Positions 35,632 through 43,764 of a stretch of DNA of 64,000 bases are shown here, piece by piece. The notes beneath the pieces were generated by a model. It was given only the letters and a program-made list of their open reading frames with translations. It was not told the origin of the DNA and made no database searches. Numbering within the stretch: the first letter of the stretch is position 1; every line of letters begins with the position of its first letter. The position numbers were made by a program, and so were the translations under genes. The DNA is from DYQY01 sp964643725 (GTDB taxonomy: Bacteria; Margulisbacteria; Riflemargulisbacteria; GWF2-35-9; DYQY01): NCBI GenBank assembly GCA_964643725.1, contig CAZXTL010000003.1, forward strand, positions 62,001-126,000, written 5' to 3'.

Positions 35632-35847
35632 TTATAAATTTTCTTTTAGTAATATTTTATAAAGTGAAATTTCTAATCCTTTTGAAATACTTATTAGTGT
35701 TGATAGCTTTGGGTCTATAAGCCCATTTTCTATTCTATAAATTGTTTTTAAAGATAATAGAGATTTTTCAGCTAGCTTTTCTTGACTGAAGTTTTTAGCT
35801 TCCCTGAAGCCTTTAATAATGTTACCTATTTGGACTGATACTTCCAT
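35632..35847 (-). CDS. XRE-family HTH regulator
   Basis: 71 residues, a single Cro/C1-type helix-turn-helix (IIKGFREAKNFSQEKLAEKSLLSLKTIYRIENG). No other domain. Upstream of its start is the small palindrome ACAT-AAA-ATGT, and the divergent promoter of the gene at 35918 holds two TTTATGTC repeats 16 bp apart (35873 and 35889), so it probably controls that divergent region. Confidence 0.85.
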   Translation of the reverse strand: MEVSVQIGNIIKGFREAKNFSQEKLAEKSLLSLKTIYRIENGLIDPKLSTLISISKGLEISLYKILLKENL

Positions 35848-35881
35848 ACATAAAATGTACCCTTAAGATTTCTTTATGTCT

Positions 35882-35911
35882 TTGGACTTTTATGTCCATA
35901 TCGGGTAATAT
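35882..35911 (+). promoter_or_regulatory. Promoter of the 114-residue membrane protein gene
   Basis: TTGGAC (35882-35887), an 18-bp spacer and TAATAT (35906-35911), 6 nt before the ATG. The direct repeat TTTATGTC (35873 and 35889) overlaps the -35, a plausible operator for the divergent XRE protein. Confidence 0.5.
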
Positions 35912-35917
35912 ATTTTT

Positions 35918-36262
35918 ATGGGATTTATTATCTTTATTGTTGTTCTATTATTAATATTTTTTCTAAGAACAATATTCATGGCTTCGTTTCAAGAAGATGA
36001 AAGAAAAAATGACGTAAATAATCTAGTTGAAAACGTATCAGCCTATGAGGTTATAGAAAAATATTCCGACGACCCTAAATGGGCAGTTTATTTACATCTA
36101 AAAAATGGAAACAAATTATGGAGTCAAACAATTAAAGGAAGTTTTATGGCTAAACATCCCATTTCTGATTTAACTTTTGTTTTTTCTACAAAAGAAGAAG
36201 CAATCGATTATGCAAAAGGTATGTTTATTAATGCAACATTAATTTCACATACAGGAAAATAA
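35918..36262 (+). CDS. Hypothetical membrane-anchored protein
   Basis: 114 residues: an N-terminal transmembrane anchor (residues 2-22, very hydrophobic) followed by a soluble domain of about 80 residues with alternating strands and helices (WAVYLHLKNGNKLWSQTI, FVFSTKEEAIDYAKGMF). No family recognised. A terminator hairpin follows the stop. Confidence 0.6.
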   Translation: MGFIIFIVVLLLIFFLRTIFMASFQEDERKNDVNNLVENVSAYEVIEKYSDDPKWAVYLHLKNGNKLWSQTIKGSFMAKHPISDLTFVFSTKEEAIDYAKGMFINATLISHTGK

Positions 36263-36269
36263 TATTGCT

Positions 36270-36299
36270 CATCCTTATATAGGATGGGTGTTTGTTTTA
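36270..36299 (+). terminator. Hairpin terminator
   Basis: CATCCT-TATAT-AGGATG (36270-36286) followed by a T-rich run, 7 bp after the preceding stop codon. Confidence 0.65.
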
Positions 36300-36358
36300 T
36301 TGCAGTTTTAATTTTTTGACACAAGAGTTAAATTTAAATTATTAAAAAGGAAGTTAAT

Positions 36359-37363
36359 ATGGGTGTAATGAATTGGGTGTCATTAAAATTAATGAAAAAG
36401 GAAAACACTAGAGAAAAAGTAAGTCCTATTCCAAAAGAAATTAATAGTATTACTGAGCAAACAAATTCAACTAATAATTCAACACTTAATATAAATATTG
36501 ATAAAGGTGGTGAGACTTTTTATTCAATACTTAGCTTACTTTTAGGAAAAGAGCTAGCTGACAAGTTTAATATTGAGGATAAAGTATTTAAGGCAAACAA
36601 TGCAAAGTTTGAAAAATTAGAGTACATCTTTGATAGTGCGATGGATATATATGGTATATCAGCAAATAATTTAAAAAACAAATTTTACTTAATGAAACAT
36701 GAAAAATTTGAATTAATACAAGTTAATGAGACTGATAAAATCACTAAAGTAATAAATAGATTACAGTTGTTGCATATTTACATAGGTTTACAAAACACAA
36801 AAGTAAGGGAGGCGTATATAAAAATTTATTCTAATAATAAAGAAGTTATGAAATATAACGGATTGGTGCTTCCTAAGCAGTTAGTTGGTTTGTTAAATGA
36901 GCTAACAGATGATGAGCTTAATTATGCAGATATGTTACAACAAACAATTCAGGAATATTATCCAGCTCTTAATGCTGTTCATGTTAGAGTAACTGGCTTA
37001 GATTTGAATATTTCATACGACTATTTTCCGATGAGAGTAGGAAGCAAAAAGGAATTTTTAGATGATATTAAAATGCAAGGTGATTCTTATGCTTATGAAA
37101 AAGTTAACCTTGGAGAATCTACAGTTCCTTTTCCTATGGATGTACTTGAAATTACGGGTCTGTTTATAGCGATAGCAGAATATTATATTAATGTGTTTGA
37201 AAAGTTCACAGAGCTAAGAAAGATTTTATTTAGTAAAGAGATTAAAGAGGTAATTGAGAATATATATGGTAAAGACAATACAAATAAGTTTGAACAAATT
37301 ATAAATAGGTTTTCTTTAGAAGCTTTAATAGCAAATAATGTTGGAGAACTTCCGTATTTGTGA
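36359..37363 (+). CDS. Hypothetical protein (island cargo)
   Basis: 334 residues, no family recognised. Soluble; the first 50 residues are polar and Asn/Thr/Ser-rich, the rest mixed alpha/beta with several helices (VINRLQLLHIYIGLQ, LLNELTDDELNYADMLQ). No signal peptide. AAAAGGAAG lies 5 nt before the ATG. Flanked by an XRE/membrane-protein pair and by a minus-strand HTH gene. Function unknown; its placement in the island suggests accessory or defence function but nothing in the sequence shows it. Confidence 0.6.
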   Translation: MGVMNWVSLKLMKKENTREKVSPIPKEINSITEQTNSTNNSTLNINIDKGGETFYSILSLLLGKELADKFNIEDKVFKANNAKFEKLEYIFDSAMDIYGISANNLKNKFYLMKHEKFELIQVNETDKITKVINRLQLLHIYIGLQNTKVREAYIKIYSNNKEVMKYNGLVLPKQLVGLLNELTDDELNYADMLQQTIQEYYPALNAVHVRVTGLDLNISYDYFPMRVGSKKEFLDDIKMQGDSYAYEKVNLGESTVPFPMDVLEITGLFIAIAEYYINVFEKFTELRKILFSKEIKEVIENIYGKDNTNKFEQIINRFSLEALIANNVGELPYL

Positions 37364-37385
37364 AGTTATAATATTTCATAGAGAT

Positions 37386-37790
37386 TTACTTGTTATTACT
37401 GTTTAAATATCGATTAAGTTTCTTGTTACTCATTAATAGTATTTCCTTTAGTTTTTCCAACCTTTCATAAAAAGTTTTAGCATTAAATATAATTATTTTA
37501 TTATTGTTTCTTAACCCAGTGATTCTTTCACCATTAATCGTGCCATTAAGTATTTGATTATCTTCCAGCCAACCTATAGGTTTATATTTGGAATACTGAA
37601 GTAAAACTGTACTGACTGATTCTTTTGCGACATTCCTTTTGATTGAAATGGAGCATAGCGAGGTATTCTCATCTAAAGCTATTCCTGTAGGATTGATAAC
37701 GATTTCAGCAGTTCCTAGGGCAAAGTCTATCTGGAAAGAAGAAGGCGTAATCCTGATGAAGCCAGTGGTTAATGTTTTGGTGCTATCCAT
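37386..37790 (-). CDS. Hypothetical protein
   Basis: 134 residues of unknown family. A beta-rich N-terminal half (FIRITPSSFQIDFALGTAEIVINP, TSLCSISIKRN) precedes a basic helical C-terminus. Its ATG overlaps by 8 nt the stop of the upstream HTH gene, so the two are translationally coupled and may work as a regulator pair. Confidence 0.55.
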   Translation of the reverse strand: MDSTKTLTTGFIRITPSSFQIDFALGTAEIVINPTGIALDENTSLCSISIKRNVAKESVSTVLLQYSKYKPIGWLEDNQILNGTINGERITGLRNNNKIIIFNAKTFYERLEKLKEILLMSNKKLNRYLNSNNK

Positions 37791-37962
37791 TTGTAAAATG
37801 TTTCACAAGATTATCTTTAGTAACATAGTAAACGCCACCTACCTTATAAGCCTGCAATTTACTTTCTCTAATATATCTTCTAAGAGTCTGGGCATTAATT
37901 TTGAATGCTTCAGAAACATCTTGTAATGAAAATATCCCAATATTGTTTTTTATATAGTTCAT
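37783..37962 (-). CDS. Small HTH (excisionase/MerR-like) DNA-binding protein
   Basis: 59 residues with a winged HTH of the excisionase type: SLQDVSEAFKINAQTLRRYIRESKL then AYKVGGVYYVTKDNL, the same order as HTH_17 proteins. It starts at ATG 37962 and overlaps the following gene by 8 nt. Candidate recombination directionality factor or regulator; the 206-bp gap upstream could be its target. Confidence 0.75.
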   Translation of the reverse strand: MNYIKNNIGIFSLQDVSEAFKINAQTLRRYIRESKLQAYKVGGVYYVTKDNLVKHFTNG

Positions 37963-38052
37963 TTTTATTATCCTATCGTTATTAAATTACTTAGATATTA
38001 CTATTTTATCAAAGGGAATATGGATTTACCTATATCTCATTATGTTTCTATT

Positions 38053-38115
38053 TGTGGATAAAGTAAGATAAAAAGCTAAATTTAGGGAATTAGGTTAGGG
38101 CGAGGAGATATAGGG
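38053..38115. other. Possible replication origin features
   Basis: TGTGGATAA at 38053-38061 is a perfect DnaA box (TTATCCACA on the minus strand). Downstream are short G-rich direct repeats: TTAGGG at 38082 and 38095, plus related TTAGG and ATAGGG. They lie in an AT-rich 206-bp divergent gap of an element with its own Prim-Pol/helicase. Origin function is a guess. Confidence 0.35.
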
Positions 38116-38168
38116 ACATATATATTTGTCATGTTATACTTTTTTTAAAGAAGTAAAGGAAAGATGTA

Positions 38169-39308
38169 ATGAGAACTGATTTGGAATTTTTACATGAAAA
38201 TACATTAAAATGGTTAATTCACCTTTTGTTTTCTAAAGACGAAGAACCTTTGTCCATCAATGTTGAAGATTGGCGTTTAGTAAAAGGTTTTTTTAATTTT
38301 ATTATTGAGTATAAACTGGATGATTGTTTTACCTATACTATGAGAAGATGTGGGACTACCGATGATGAGGTTCAATCCCTTTCAAGACCACAAGCTTATC
38401 ATTTTTATAAAAACTTTAATGAACAACAACAAGATAGTGTTTCATTAAAAGAACTTACTTTAATGGATGACCCTATTTCCTTTGAAGGGAAGAAAACAGG
38501 ATTAACATCAATATTTAAGGTTTTATTGTTTTATTTATATATTAAAGAGAATAAAAAAGAGGAAATTCAGGGTTTTATAAAAAAGTATATAGATACATAT
38601 GAAAAAAAAGAATTGTGGTATGGTGATAATTATTATTCACCTAAAGTACTAAAAGAAGTAGTTTCTGCTTTTATTATAAGACAAAATGAATTTTTTGGAG
38701 GTAGGTTTGTTTTTAAAGAAGATGACTTTTATTCTTTTCTGCCAGAAGAATATAACTCAAAATACGTTAAATTCTATGAGCTAATTTTATATTTATACTT
38801 AAATAAAATTATAGAAATAGATGACTGTAAATTTGTTAATTTTAATGTAGAAACTTCAAATATTTTGATTGAGATTATTGTTTCTTCAAAAAATATAGAA
38901 ACTATTGAGCATAACGAATCTGATTCTAAAGAAGTATGCCAGAATAAAGATTATATTGAAATAGGGCTCTCAGAAAATAAATACAGGAGTCAAGGGAAAA
39001 AGGGAAATCATATCATTACAATTGGTGATGATGAGCTTCAATTAGTTGATAGACAATATATGTTTCTACATACACTCGTATCCTCAAATAAGCCGGTAAA
39101 GACTGAGATTCTTATTAATAAAATAAATGTATACATTAGTAAAGAAAATATTAATCAAGGTGATATCGCTACTATTAGAAGTCAAATCAATAATAAATTT
39201 AAAAATAAATATAAGTCCTATAAACATTTACTAATAGATGCCTCTGGAGATAATAAGGACGGGTATAGGGTTAATCCTTATTATTGTATAAAAATATTAA
39301 AACTATAA
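38169..39308 (+). CDS. Hypothetical protein with C-terminal winged-helix-like domain
   Basis: 379 residues, no family named. The N-terminal 270 residues are helical and aromatic-rich. The last 90 residues (LQLVDRQYMFLHTLVSSNKPVKTEILINKIN, IATIRSQINNKFKN, GYRVNP) resemble a response-regulator-type winged helix, where a GYR turn forms the wing. It may be the activator of the downstream replication operon. AAAGGA lies upstream of the ATG. Divergent from the small HTH gene. Confidence 0.5.
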   Translation: MRTDLEFLHENTLKWLIHLLFSKDEEPLSINVEDWRLVKGFFNFIIEYKLDDCFTYTMRRCGTTDDEVQSLSRPQAYHFYKNFNEQQQDSVSLKELTLMDDPISFEGKKTGLTSIFKVLLFYLYIKENKKEEIQGFIKKYIDTYEKKELWYGDNYYSPKVLKEVVSAFIIRQNEFFGGRFVFKEDDFYSFLPEEYNSKYVKFYELILYLYLNKIIEIDDCKFVNFNVETSNILIEIIVSSKNIETIEHNESDSKEVCQNKDYIEIGLSENKYRSQGKKGNHIITIGDDELQLVDRQYMFLHTLVSSNKPVKTEILINKINVYISKENINQGDIATIRSQINNKFKNKYKSYKHLLIDASGDNKDGYRVNPYYCIKILKL

Positions 39309-39370
39309 CCATGCTATAAACATTGTTATCACCATAGAATCTACCATGCTTAATTTTTTATTATGGAAGC

Positions 39371-39646
39371 ATGATAAGTAATGAACCAAAAATAACAGAA
39401 ATTCAAATCCTACCTATAAAGCCCCAGAGCGGGCTAATAGGCTTTGCCAGTTTTGTATTAAATGACAGCCTTTATCTATCCTCTATAGGTATTCACACAA
39501 AACTAGATTGTTCAGGAGTTCGTTTAACTTTTCCTACTAAGATTGTTGCTGGTCAGCAAATTACATTATTCCATCCAATAAACAAAGAAACGAGTTTTGC
39601 GATTGAGCAAGCCGTTTTCACAAAATATAAGGAATTAGGATTATGA
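39371..39646 (+). CDS. SpoVG-like protein
   Basis: 91 residues resembling SpoVG: an N-terminal ITEIQILPI strand, FASFVLNDSLYLSSIGIH, a Gly-Val-Arg-Leu-Thr-Phe-Pro strand and the terminal HPINKETSFAIEQAV helix, matching the HPIN...I..AV end of SpoVG. SpoVG is a DNA/RNA-binding regulator often carried on mobile elements. Its stop overlaps the next small gene's ATG (ATGA). Confidence 0.6.
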   Translation: MISNEPKITEIQILPIKPQSGLIGFASFVLNDSLYLSSIGIHTKLDCSGVRLTFPTKIVAGQQITLFHPINKETSFAIEQAVFTKYKELGL

Positions 39647-39786
39647 GAAATATATCAAAGTTTGAAGCAATTAATTTATGGAAAAGTTTTCCATTATGGC
39701 AGAGATTAGTTTGGTGTTTTATTGGTAAAAATAAGGGTTTAAAAGGATGTAATGAAAGTAATGAAAATGCTACAAGAAGCTCTTAA
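39643..39786 (+). CDS. Small hypothetical protein
   Basis: 47 residues starting in an ATGA overlap with the SpoVG-like gene. The sequence ILWKSFPLWQRLVWCF-type aromatic region (starting NLWKSFPLWQRLVW) resembles the NGWQRLW motif of two membrane proteins further along the element. It overlaps the start of the Prim-Pol gene by 35 bp, so its last third may be non-essential. Weakly supported. Confidence 0.4.
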   Translation: MRNISKFEAINLWKSFPLWQRLVWCFIGKNKGLKGCNESNENATRSS

Positions 39787-41461
39787 TTATTTAAATCAGG
39801 GCTATCCTGTCATCCCAATACAAAAAGACAACAAGAAGCCATATATTTGCTGGAAAAAGTATCAGGAGCAGATGCCTACTATTGACGAGGTGACTGGGTG
39901 GTGGACTAAGTATCCAGAAGCAAACATAGGGCTTATTACTGGTGAAATATCAGGAATATTTGTTGTTGATATTGATACAGACGAAGGTCTTCTAGAAATC
40001 CAGAAGTATATACCTATAGATTTAAATATTCCGAAGGTTCGTACGCCAAGAGGTGGTCAGCATTGGTATTTTAAATGTAATAATGAAAACTTAGGTAATA
40101 ATGTTGGTCAAATCAAAGGGTGTGACTTTAGGGGCAAAGGTGGATATGTTGTTGTTCCGCCATCAATTAATAGTAATGGTAGCAAATATGAATGGTTTGA
40201 TAATGCTAGTCTATTTGAGATTAAGTTATCAGCATTACCTATTATATATATTAATACCTTATTAGGATTGTCGTCACAATATAATGCTACACCAGATAGC
40301 TGTATGCTAGAGTTAGCAAGTGATACACATGTAACTGATGAATTAGTTTTGTCTTCAAAACCTGCAAATATGTCTTCACCTATTAGTAATTGTCGTCAAA
40401 TGTCTGCATCCAAATATTTTATAGATGGACGTAGAGATTCTGATTTGTTTCATGTAGCGAATAGTTTAATCAAAGGTTATTTGGAAGAAGATATTGCTCG
40501 TGAAGTGCTTTCTATCATTGCCTCTCAATGCTATCCACCATTCCCAGACAGAGAAGTTCAATTTAAGATTGATAGTGCCATTCAGCGAGCTAAATCTAGG
40601 GAACAGTCATTAGCAAAAGAAGTAAGAGAGTTCATAATGTCTGCAAATGGCGTGATTATGTCCACAGATGTCGCCAAATGTCTTCATGTGTCCACAAGAG
40701 AGGAACAAAAAAATCTGAGTGGAATATTAAATAGACTTTGTATCGAAGGAATCCTTTGCAAACATGGCAATAAAAATGGAGCTTTCCGAAAGATTGATAG
40801 TTCTTGCGAGACTTTAGATTATATAAATGCACCAGTAGAGAAAATTGACTTATGGCTTCCATTTAATTTGAATAAATTAGTAAATATTTACCCTAAAAAT
40901 ATCATAGTAGTTGCTGGTAGCCCTAATGCAGGAAAAACAGCTTTATTACTAAATATAGTTAGGCAAAATATGCACAAAAGAAAGATTCATTATTTTAGTT
41001 CTGAGATGGGTAGCTCTGAGCTTCGTTTGCGACTTCAAAACTTCAAAGATTTATCTCTCAAAGATTGGAGCTTTCACCCATATGAGAGGGCTAGTAATTT
41101 TGCAGATGTTATTCGACCTAATGATATAAATATTATTGATTACATGGAAATCCATGAGGAACATTACAAAATAGGTCAGTGGATAAAAGACATTTTTGAC
41201 CGCTTAGATAAAGGTATTGCGATTATCGCTATACAGAAAAAGCCTGGAGCATCTGCTGGCGTTGGAGGGAATACAACGCTTGAGAAACCAAGGTTATATC
41301 TGACCATGGAAGGCAATAAAATTAAAATAGAAAAAGCAAAATCTTTTGCTCAAAGTCACATAAACCCAAATGGAGCAGAATTAAGTTTTAAATTGGTTGA
41401 TGGTTGCAATTTTATTGTTACTGAACCTTGGAATAAAGATGGAATTAAATTGGAAATCTGA
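39752..41461 (+). CDS. Prim-Pol primase with AAA/RecA-like ATPase domain
   Basis: 569 residues. Residues 1-180 form a bifunctional DNA primase/polymerase (Prim-Pol) domain: VIPIQKDNKKPYICW, ANIGLITG, the catalytic acidic VVDIDTDEG, and DFRGKGGYVVVPPS. A primase C-terminal region (SDLFHVANSLIKGY...) and a winged helix follow. From about 385 there is a RecA-like ATPase with Walker A AGSPNAGKT. This is the element's replication initiator/helicase. AAAAGG precedes the ATG. With no relaxase found, it suggests autonomous replication after excision. Confidence 0.88.
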   Translation: MKVMKMLQEALNYLNQGYPVIPIQKDNKKPYICWKKYQEQMPTIDEVTGWWTKYPEANIGLITGEISGIFVVDIDTDEGLLEIQKYIPIDLNIPKVRTPRGGQHWYFKCNNENLGNNVGQIKGCDFRGKGGYVVVPPSINSNGSKYEWFDNASLFEIKLSALPIIYINTLLGLSSQYNATPDSCMLELASDTHVTDELVLSSKPANMSSPISNCRQMSASKYFIDGRRDSDLFHVANSLIKGYLEEDIAREVLSIIASQCYPPFPDREVQFKIDSAIQRAKSREQSLAKEVREFIMSANGVIMSTDVAKCLHVSTREEQKNLSGILNRLCIEGILCKHGNKNGAFRKIDSSCETLDYINAPVEKIDLWLPFNLNKLVNIYPKNIIVVAGSPNAGKTALLLNIVRQNMHKRKIHYFSSEMGSSELRLRLQNFKDLSLKDWSFHPYERASNFADVIRPNDINIIDYMEIHEEHYKIGQWIKDIFDRLDKGIAIIAIQKKPGASAGVGGNTTLEKPRLYLTMEGNKIKIEKAKSFAQSHINPNGAELSFKLVDGCNFIVTEPWNKDGIKLEI

Positions 41462-41473
41462 AAGGAGCAAAAA

Positions 41474-41575
41474 ATGGATATAGAGAAGCTTATATTGTTA
41501 ATAAATAGTTTGCATGACCGAATCATTAGAATCGAAAAAGAAATAGGTTTAGATAAGAAGGTAGACGTTAAATGA
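41474..41575 (+). CDS. Small hypothetical protein
   Basis: 33 residues, amphipathic helix (EKLILLINSLHDRIIRIEKE), with a strong AAAGGAG site and an ATGA overlap with the following HTH gene. Too short to classify; its position between the primase and excisionase-like genes supports translation. Confidence 0.5.
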   Translation: MDIEKLILLINSLHDRIIRIEKEIGLDKKVDVK

Positions 41576-41766
41576 AACTCCTGAATCGTAAAGAAGTAGC
41601 TGAAATTTTGCGTTGTGATGAGAAGACCATTAAATACTATGTGTCTTCTCGTCAGATACCCTTTGTAATGGTTGGTAAGGAAGCAAGATTCATAGAGGAA
41701 AGTATTATAAATTGGCTATTACAAAGACAGGTTAGTCCTGCTTTTGAATTAACGAAGGGAGTCTAG
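41572..41766 (+). CDS. Excisionase-type HTH protein
   Basis: 64 residues with the HTH_17 pattern: LLNRKEVAEILRCDEKTIKYYVSSRQIP followed by VGKEARFIEESIINWL. Such proteins act as excisionases or helicase-loader regulators. It sits at the end of the replication operon and next to the integrase, as expected for a recombination directionality factor. Its 3' end overlaps the 3' end of the convergent XRE gene by 18 bp. Confidence 0.85.
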   Translation: MKLLNRKEVAEILRCDEKTIKYYVSSRQIPFVMVGKEARFIEESIINWLLQRQVSPAFELTKGV

Positions 41767-41937
41767 GGAAATGCCTAATGCTTTAGCTATTTTATCAACA
41801 ACTTGGAAAGATGGATTAGTTTTGTCGGTTTCTATTTTATATATAGTAGATACTGTAATATCAACCTTTTTTGCTAAGGAATCTTGGCTTATTTTGGCTT
41901 TTTCTCTAGCTTCTTTAATTTTGTTTCCAAGTGACAT
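41749..41937 (-). CDS. XRE-family repressor-like regulator
   Basis: 62 residues, one Cro/C1 HTH (IKEAREKAKISQDSLAKKVDITVSTIYKIETDK). Divergent from the integrase. Its ATG is immediately followed upstream by the palindrome at 41938, and TATAAT (41952-41947) ends 9 nt before the ATG, so it is probably leaderless and self-repressed. It likely controls integrase transcription and so excision. Confidence 0.9.
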   Translation of the reverse strand: MSLGNKIKEAREKAKISQDSLAKKVDITVSTIYKIETDKTNPSFQVVDKIAKALGISLDSLR

Positions 41938-41996
41938 ATTACTAGTATTATAAGCTTGATTTTACTTATTAATAGATGTAAAATATTACTAGTAAT
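41938..41996. promoter_or_regulatory. Divergent int/XRE control region with paired operators
   Basis: ATTACTAGTAT (41938-41948) touches the XRE start; the perfect 12-bp palindrome ATTACTAGTAAT lies at 41985-41996. The int promoter reads TTGATT (41956-41961), 17 bp, TAAAAT (41979-41984), placing its start point inside the second palindrome. Both promoters can thus be blocked by one repressor. Confidence 0.7.
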
Positions 41997-42021
41997 TAAA
42001 TACCGATAAGGATGTAATGAA

Positions 42022-43116
42022 ATGGCTTCACTAATGAAGGTTAAAGATGTTTTCTATATTATGTACCGACAGAACGGTAAGCAGTTTAAAAAACGTGTCG
42101 GTAAAGTCCCCAAGGCTATTGCTAATAAGACTCTTGTTAAAGTTGAAGAAGACCTAGCTCTAGTTAATATTGGTCTTAATCTGCCCAAAAAAGTATCAAT
42201 CGAACAGTTCTTTGATGAATACCTTCAGTATGTTCAGCTTAACCAGGCTCCTAAAACATACATTCAAAAGGTAAGTGCAATTAAAAAGTTTAAAGAATTT
42301 CTTGTAGCAAATAAGCAAAAGTATAGACACGTTGAATATCTGCATTCTATTACCCCAGATATTATTGAAAATTATAAACTCCATAGAAGGAAAGAGGGGG
42401 TAGTTAATAGAACAATTAACATTGAGTTAAACTGTATCTCTAACAGTATGCTGTTTGCGGGAGAGTGGGGCTATCTTATGTCACCGATGAAGATAAAACG
42501 TCTTCCAGAGCAAAAGAAGATGCCTAGATACCTTTCCAAAGAAGAACTCAAATTGATAATGGAGAATGCATCAAACCATATTAAGCAAGTAATAACTCTT
42601 TTTGTATTAACAGGTTTAAGGTCAGCAGAATTATTAAACCTTAGATGGGAGCATGTAGATTTTGTTAATAATACAATTAAAGTAGCTAATACTATTTCTT
42701 TTACAACTAAAAACAAAAAAGACCGTATTGTCCCAATGAACAGTTATTTGCGACAGACACTTATATATCTTTATGATGTGTATATAGACCAGAACTCAGA
42801 TACTATATTTCCAAGGAATGAAAATCAGAAGGTCTATGTGTTATGTAATCGTGATGGTAGTCGCATCACATGCATCAGGAGAGCTTTTTCTCGGCTTATG
42901 GATGACTTAGGTATAGAAAATGTAAATATTCATACTCTTAGGCATACATTTGCTTCTCATTGTATTCTGAATGGAATTGATATTCTTTCAGTAAAAGAGT
43001 TTCTTGGTCATTCCAGAGTAACAACAACAGAAATATATACTCATCTAAATCAGACATTTAAGTCAGACCAGATTCAGAAGTTGGATGGGCTGTTCGCTCC
43101 AGCTTTAATAGCTTAG
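42022..43116 (+). CDS. int: Tyrosine recombinase/integrase
   Basis: 364 residues. An N-terminal SAM-like core-binding domain (QFFDEYLQYVQLNQAPKTYIQKVSA) precedes the catalytic domain with Arg in LTGLRSAELLNLRW, HTLRHTFASH (HxxR), LGHSRVTTTEIYTH with the second His and the nucleophile Tyr. It catalyses insertion into and excision from the tRNA-Asp site. AAGGA lies 9 nt before the ATG. It is 3.1 kb from the right att site rather than at the very end, unlike most tRNA integrases. Confidence 0.96.
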   Translation: MASLMKVKDVFYIMYRQNGKQFKKRVGKVPKAIANKTLVKVEEDLALVNIGLNLPKKVSIEQFFDEYLQYVQLNQAPKTYIQKVSAIKKFKEFLVANKQKYRHVEYLHSITPDIIENYKLHRRKEGVVNRTINIELNCISNSMLFAGEWGYLMSPMKIKRLPEQKKMPRYLSKEELKLIMENASNHIKQVITLFVLTGLRSAELLNLRWEHVDFVNNTIKVANTISFTTKNKKDRIVPMNSYLRQTLIYLYDVYIDQNSDTIFPRNENQKVYVLCNRDGSRITCIRRAFSRLMDDLGIENVNIHTLRHTFASHCILNGIDILSVKEFLGHSRVTTTEIYTHLNQTFKSDQIQKLDGLFAPALIA

Positions 43117-43186
43117 TTCTTTACCTTCTTAAACTCCCGTATTTCCTATATAATAAAATCATTGATGTATTGAATTGGAGTTATTG

Positions 43187-43351
43187 TTGACCAAAGAAGC
43201 TTCAGTAATGCTCGGCATAAATCCAGTTATTCTTAGGCTTTGGGACAATGCAGGTAAGCTTAAGGCAAAAAGGTATCCCATGAACAACAATAGAGTTTAT
43301 AAAATTACTGAGATTGAGTTGATTAGAAAAAAGATAGTGGGAGTTATATGA
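43187..43351 (+). CDS. Small MerR-like HTH protein
   Basis: 54 residues from TTG with GGAG 6 nt upstream. TKEASVMLGINPVILRLWDNAGKL followed by NNNRVYKITEIELIRKK has the MerR/excisionase HTH-wing order. It ends in an ATGA overlap with the next gene. A second candidate directionality factor directly after the integrase. Confidence 0.7.
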   Translation: MTKEASVMLGINPVILRLWDNAGKLKAKRYPMNNNRVYKITEIELIRKKIVGVI

Positions 43352-43752
43352 ATAATTTAGTTGATATGAGTGATAAAGAATTAGAGGAAAAATTAAAAGA
43401 AGTTGCAAATCAATTCGTAAATGCTGTTAAGGAACAAGGTTGGAAGTATTCTGAGCAAATTAATGTTTTACAGCAAGAGCGATTTCTTAGAAGTAATACA
43501 AAAGTAATAAGCAATCTAAACAATTTAGAAAAATCAATAATAACATTAAATATATCAATTACGGGGTTACATGATGATATAAATAAATCAAATAAAGGAG
43601 CATGGTATTTATCAATGGTTGCTTTATTGATTTCGCTTATAGCTGTTTCTTTTTCAGTATGGAATAGTTGGGGTGATAACAAATGGAAAACAACATTACT
43701 AACCAAAATGGATGGGATTAATACAACAATATTGAATTTGGAAACGAAATAA
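43348..43752 (+). CDS. Single-pass membrane protein
   Basis: 134 residues: an N-terminal coiled-coil-like cytoplasmic part (ELEEKLKEVANQFVNAV, SNLNNLEKSIITLN), then one transmembrane segment around residues 87-108 and a short Trp-containing tail. No family recognised. First of four tightly packed genes with membrane or signal segments (43348-45243). Confidence 0.6.
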   Translation: MNNLVDMSDKELEEKLKEVANQFVNAVKEQGWKYSEQINVLQQERFLRSNTKVISNLNNLEKSIITLNISITGLHDDINKSNKGAWYLSMVALLISLIAVSFSVWNSWGDNKWKTTLLTKMDGINTTILNLETK

Positions 43753-43764
43753 AGAAGGAGATTG

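Noticed and set aside
42022..43116. Element as a complete prophage
   Set aside because: No capsid, portal, terminase, tail or lysis gene is recognisable in 12.6 kb, so prophage is not supported.
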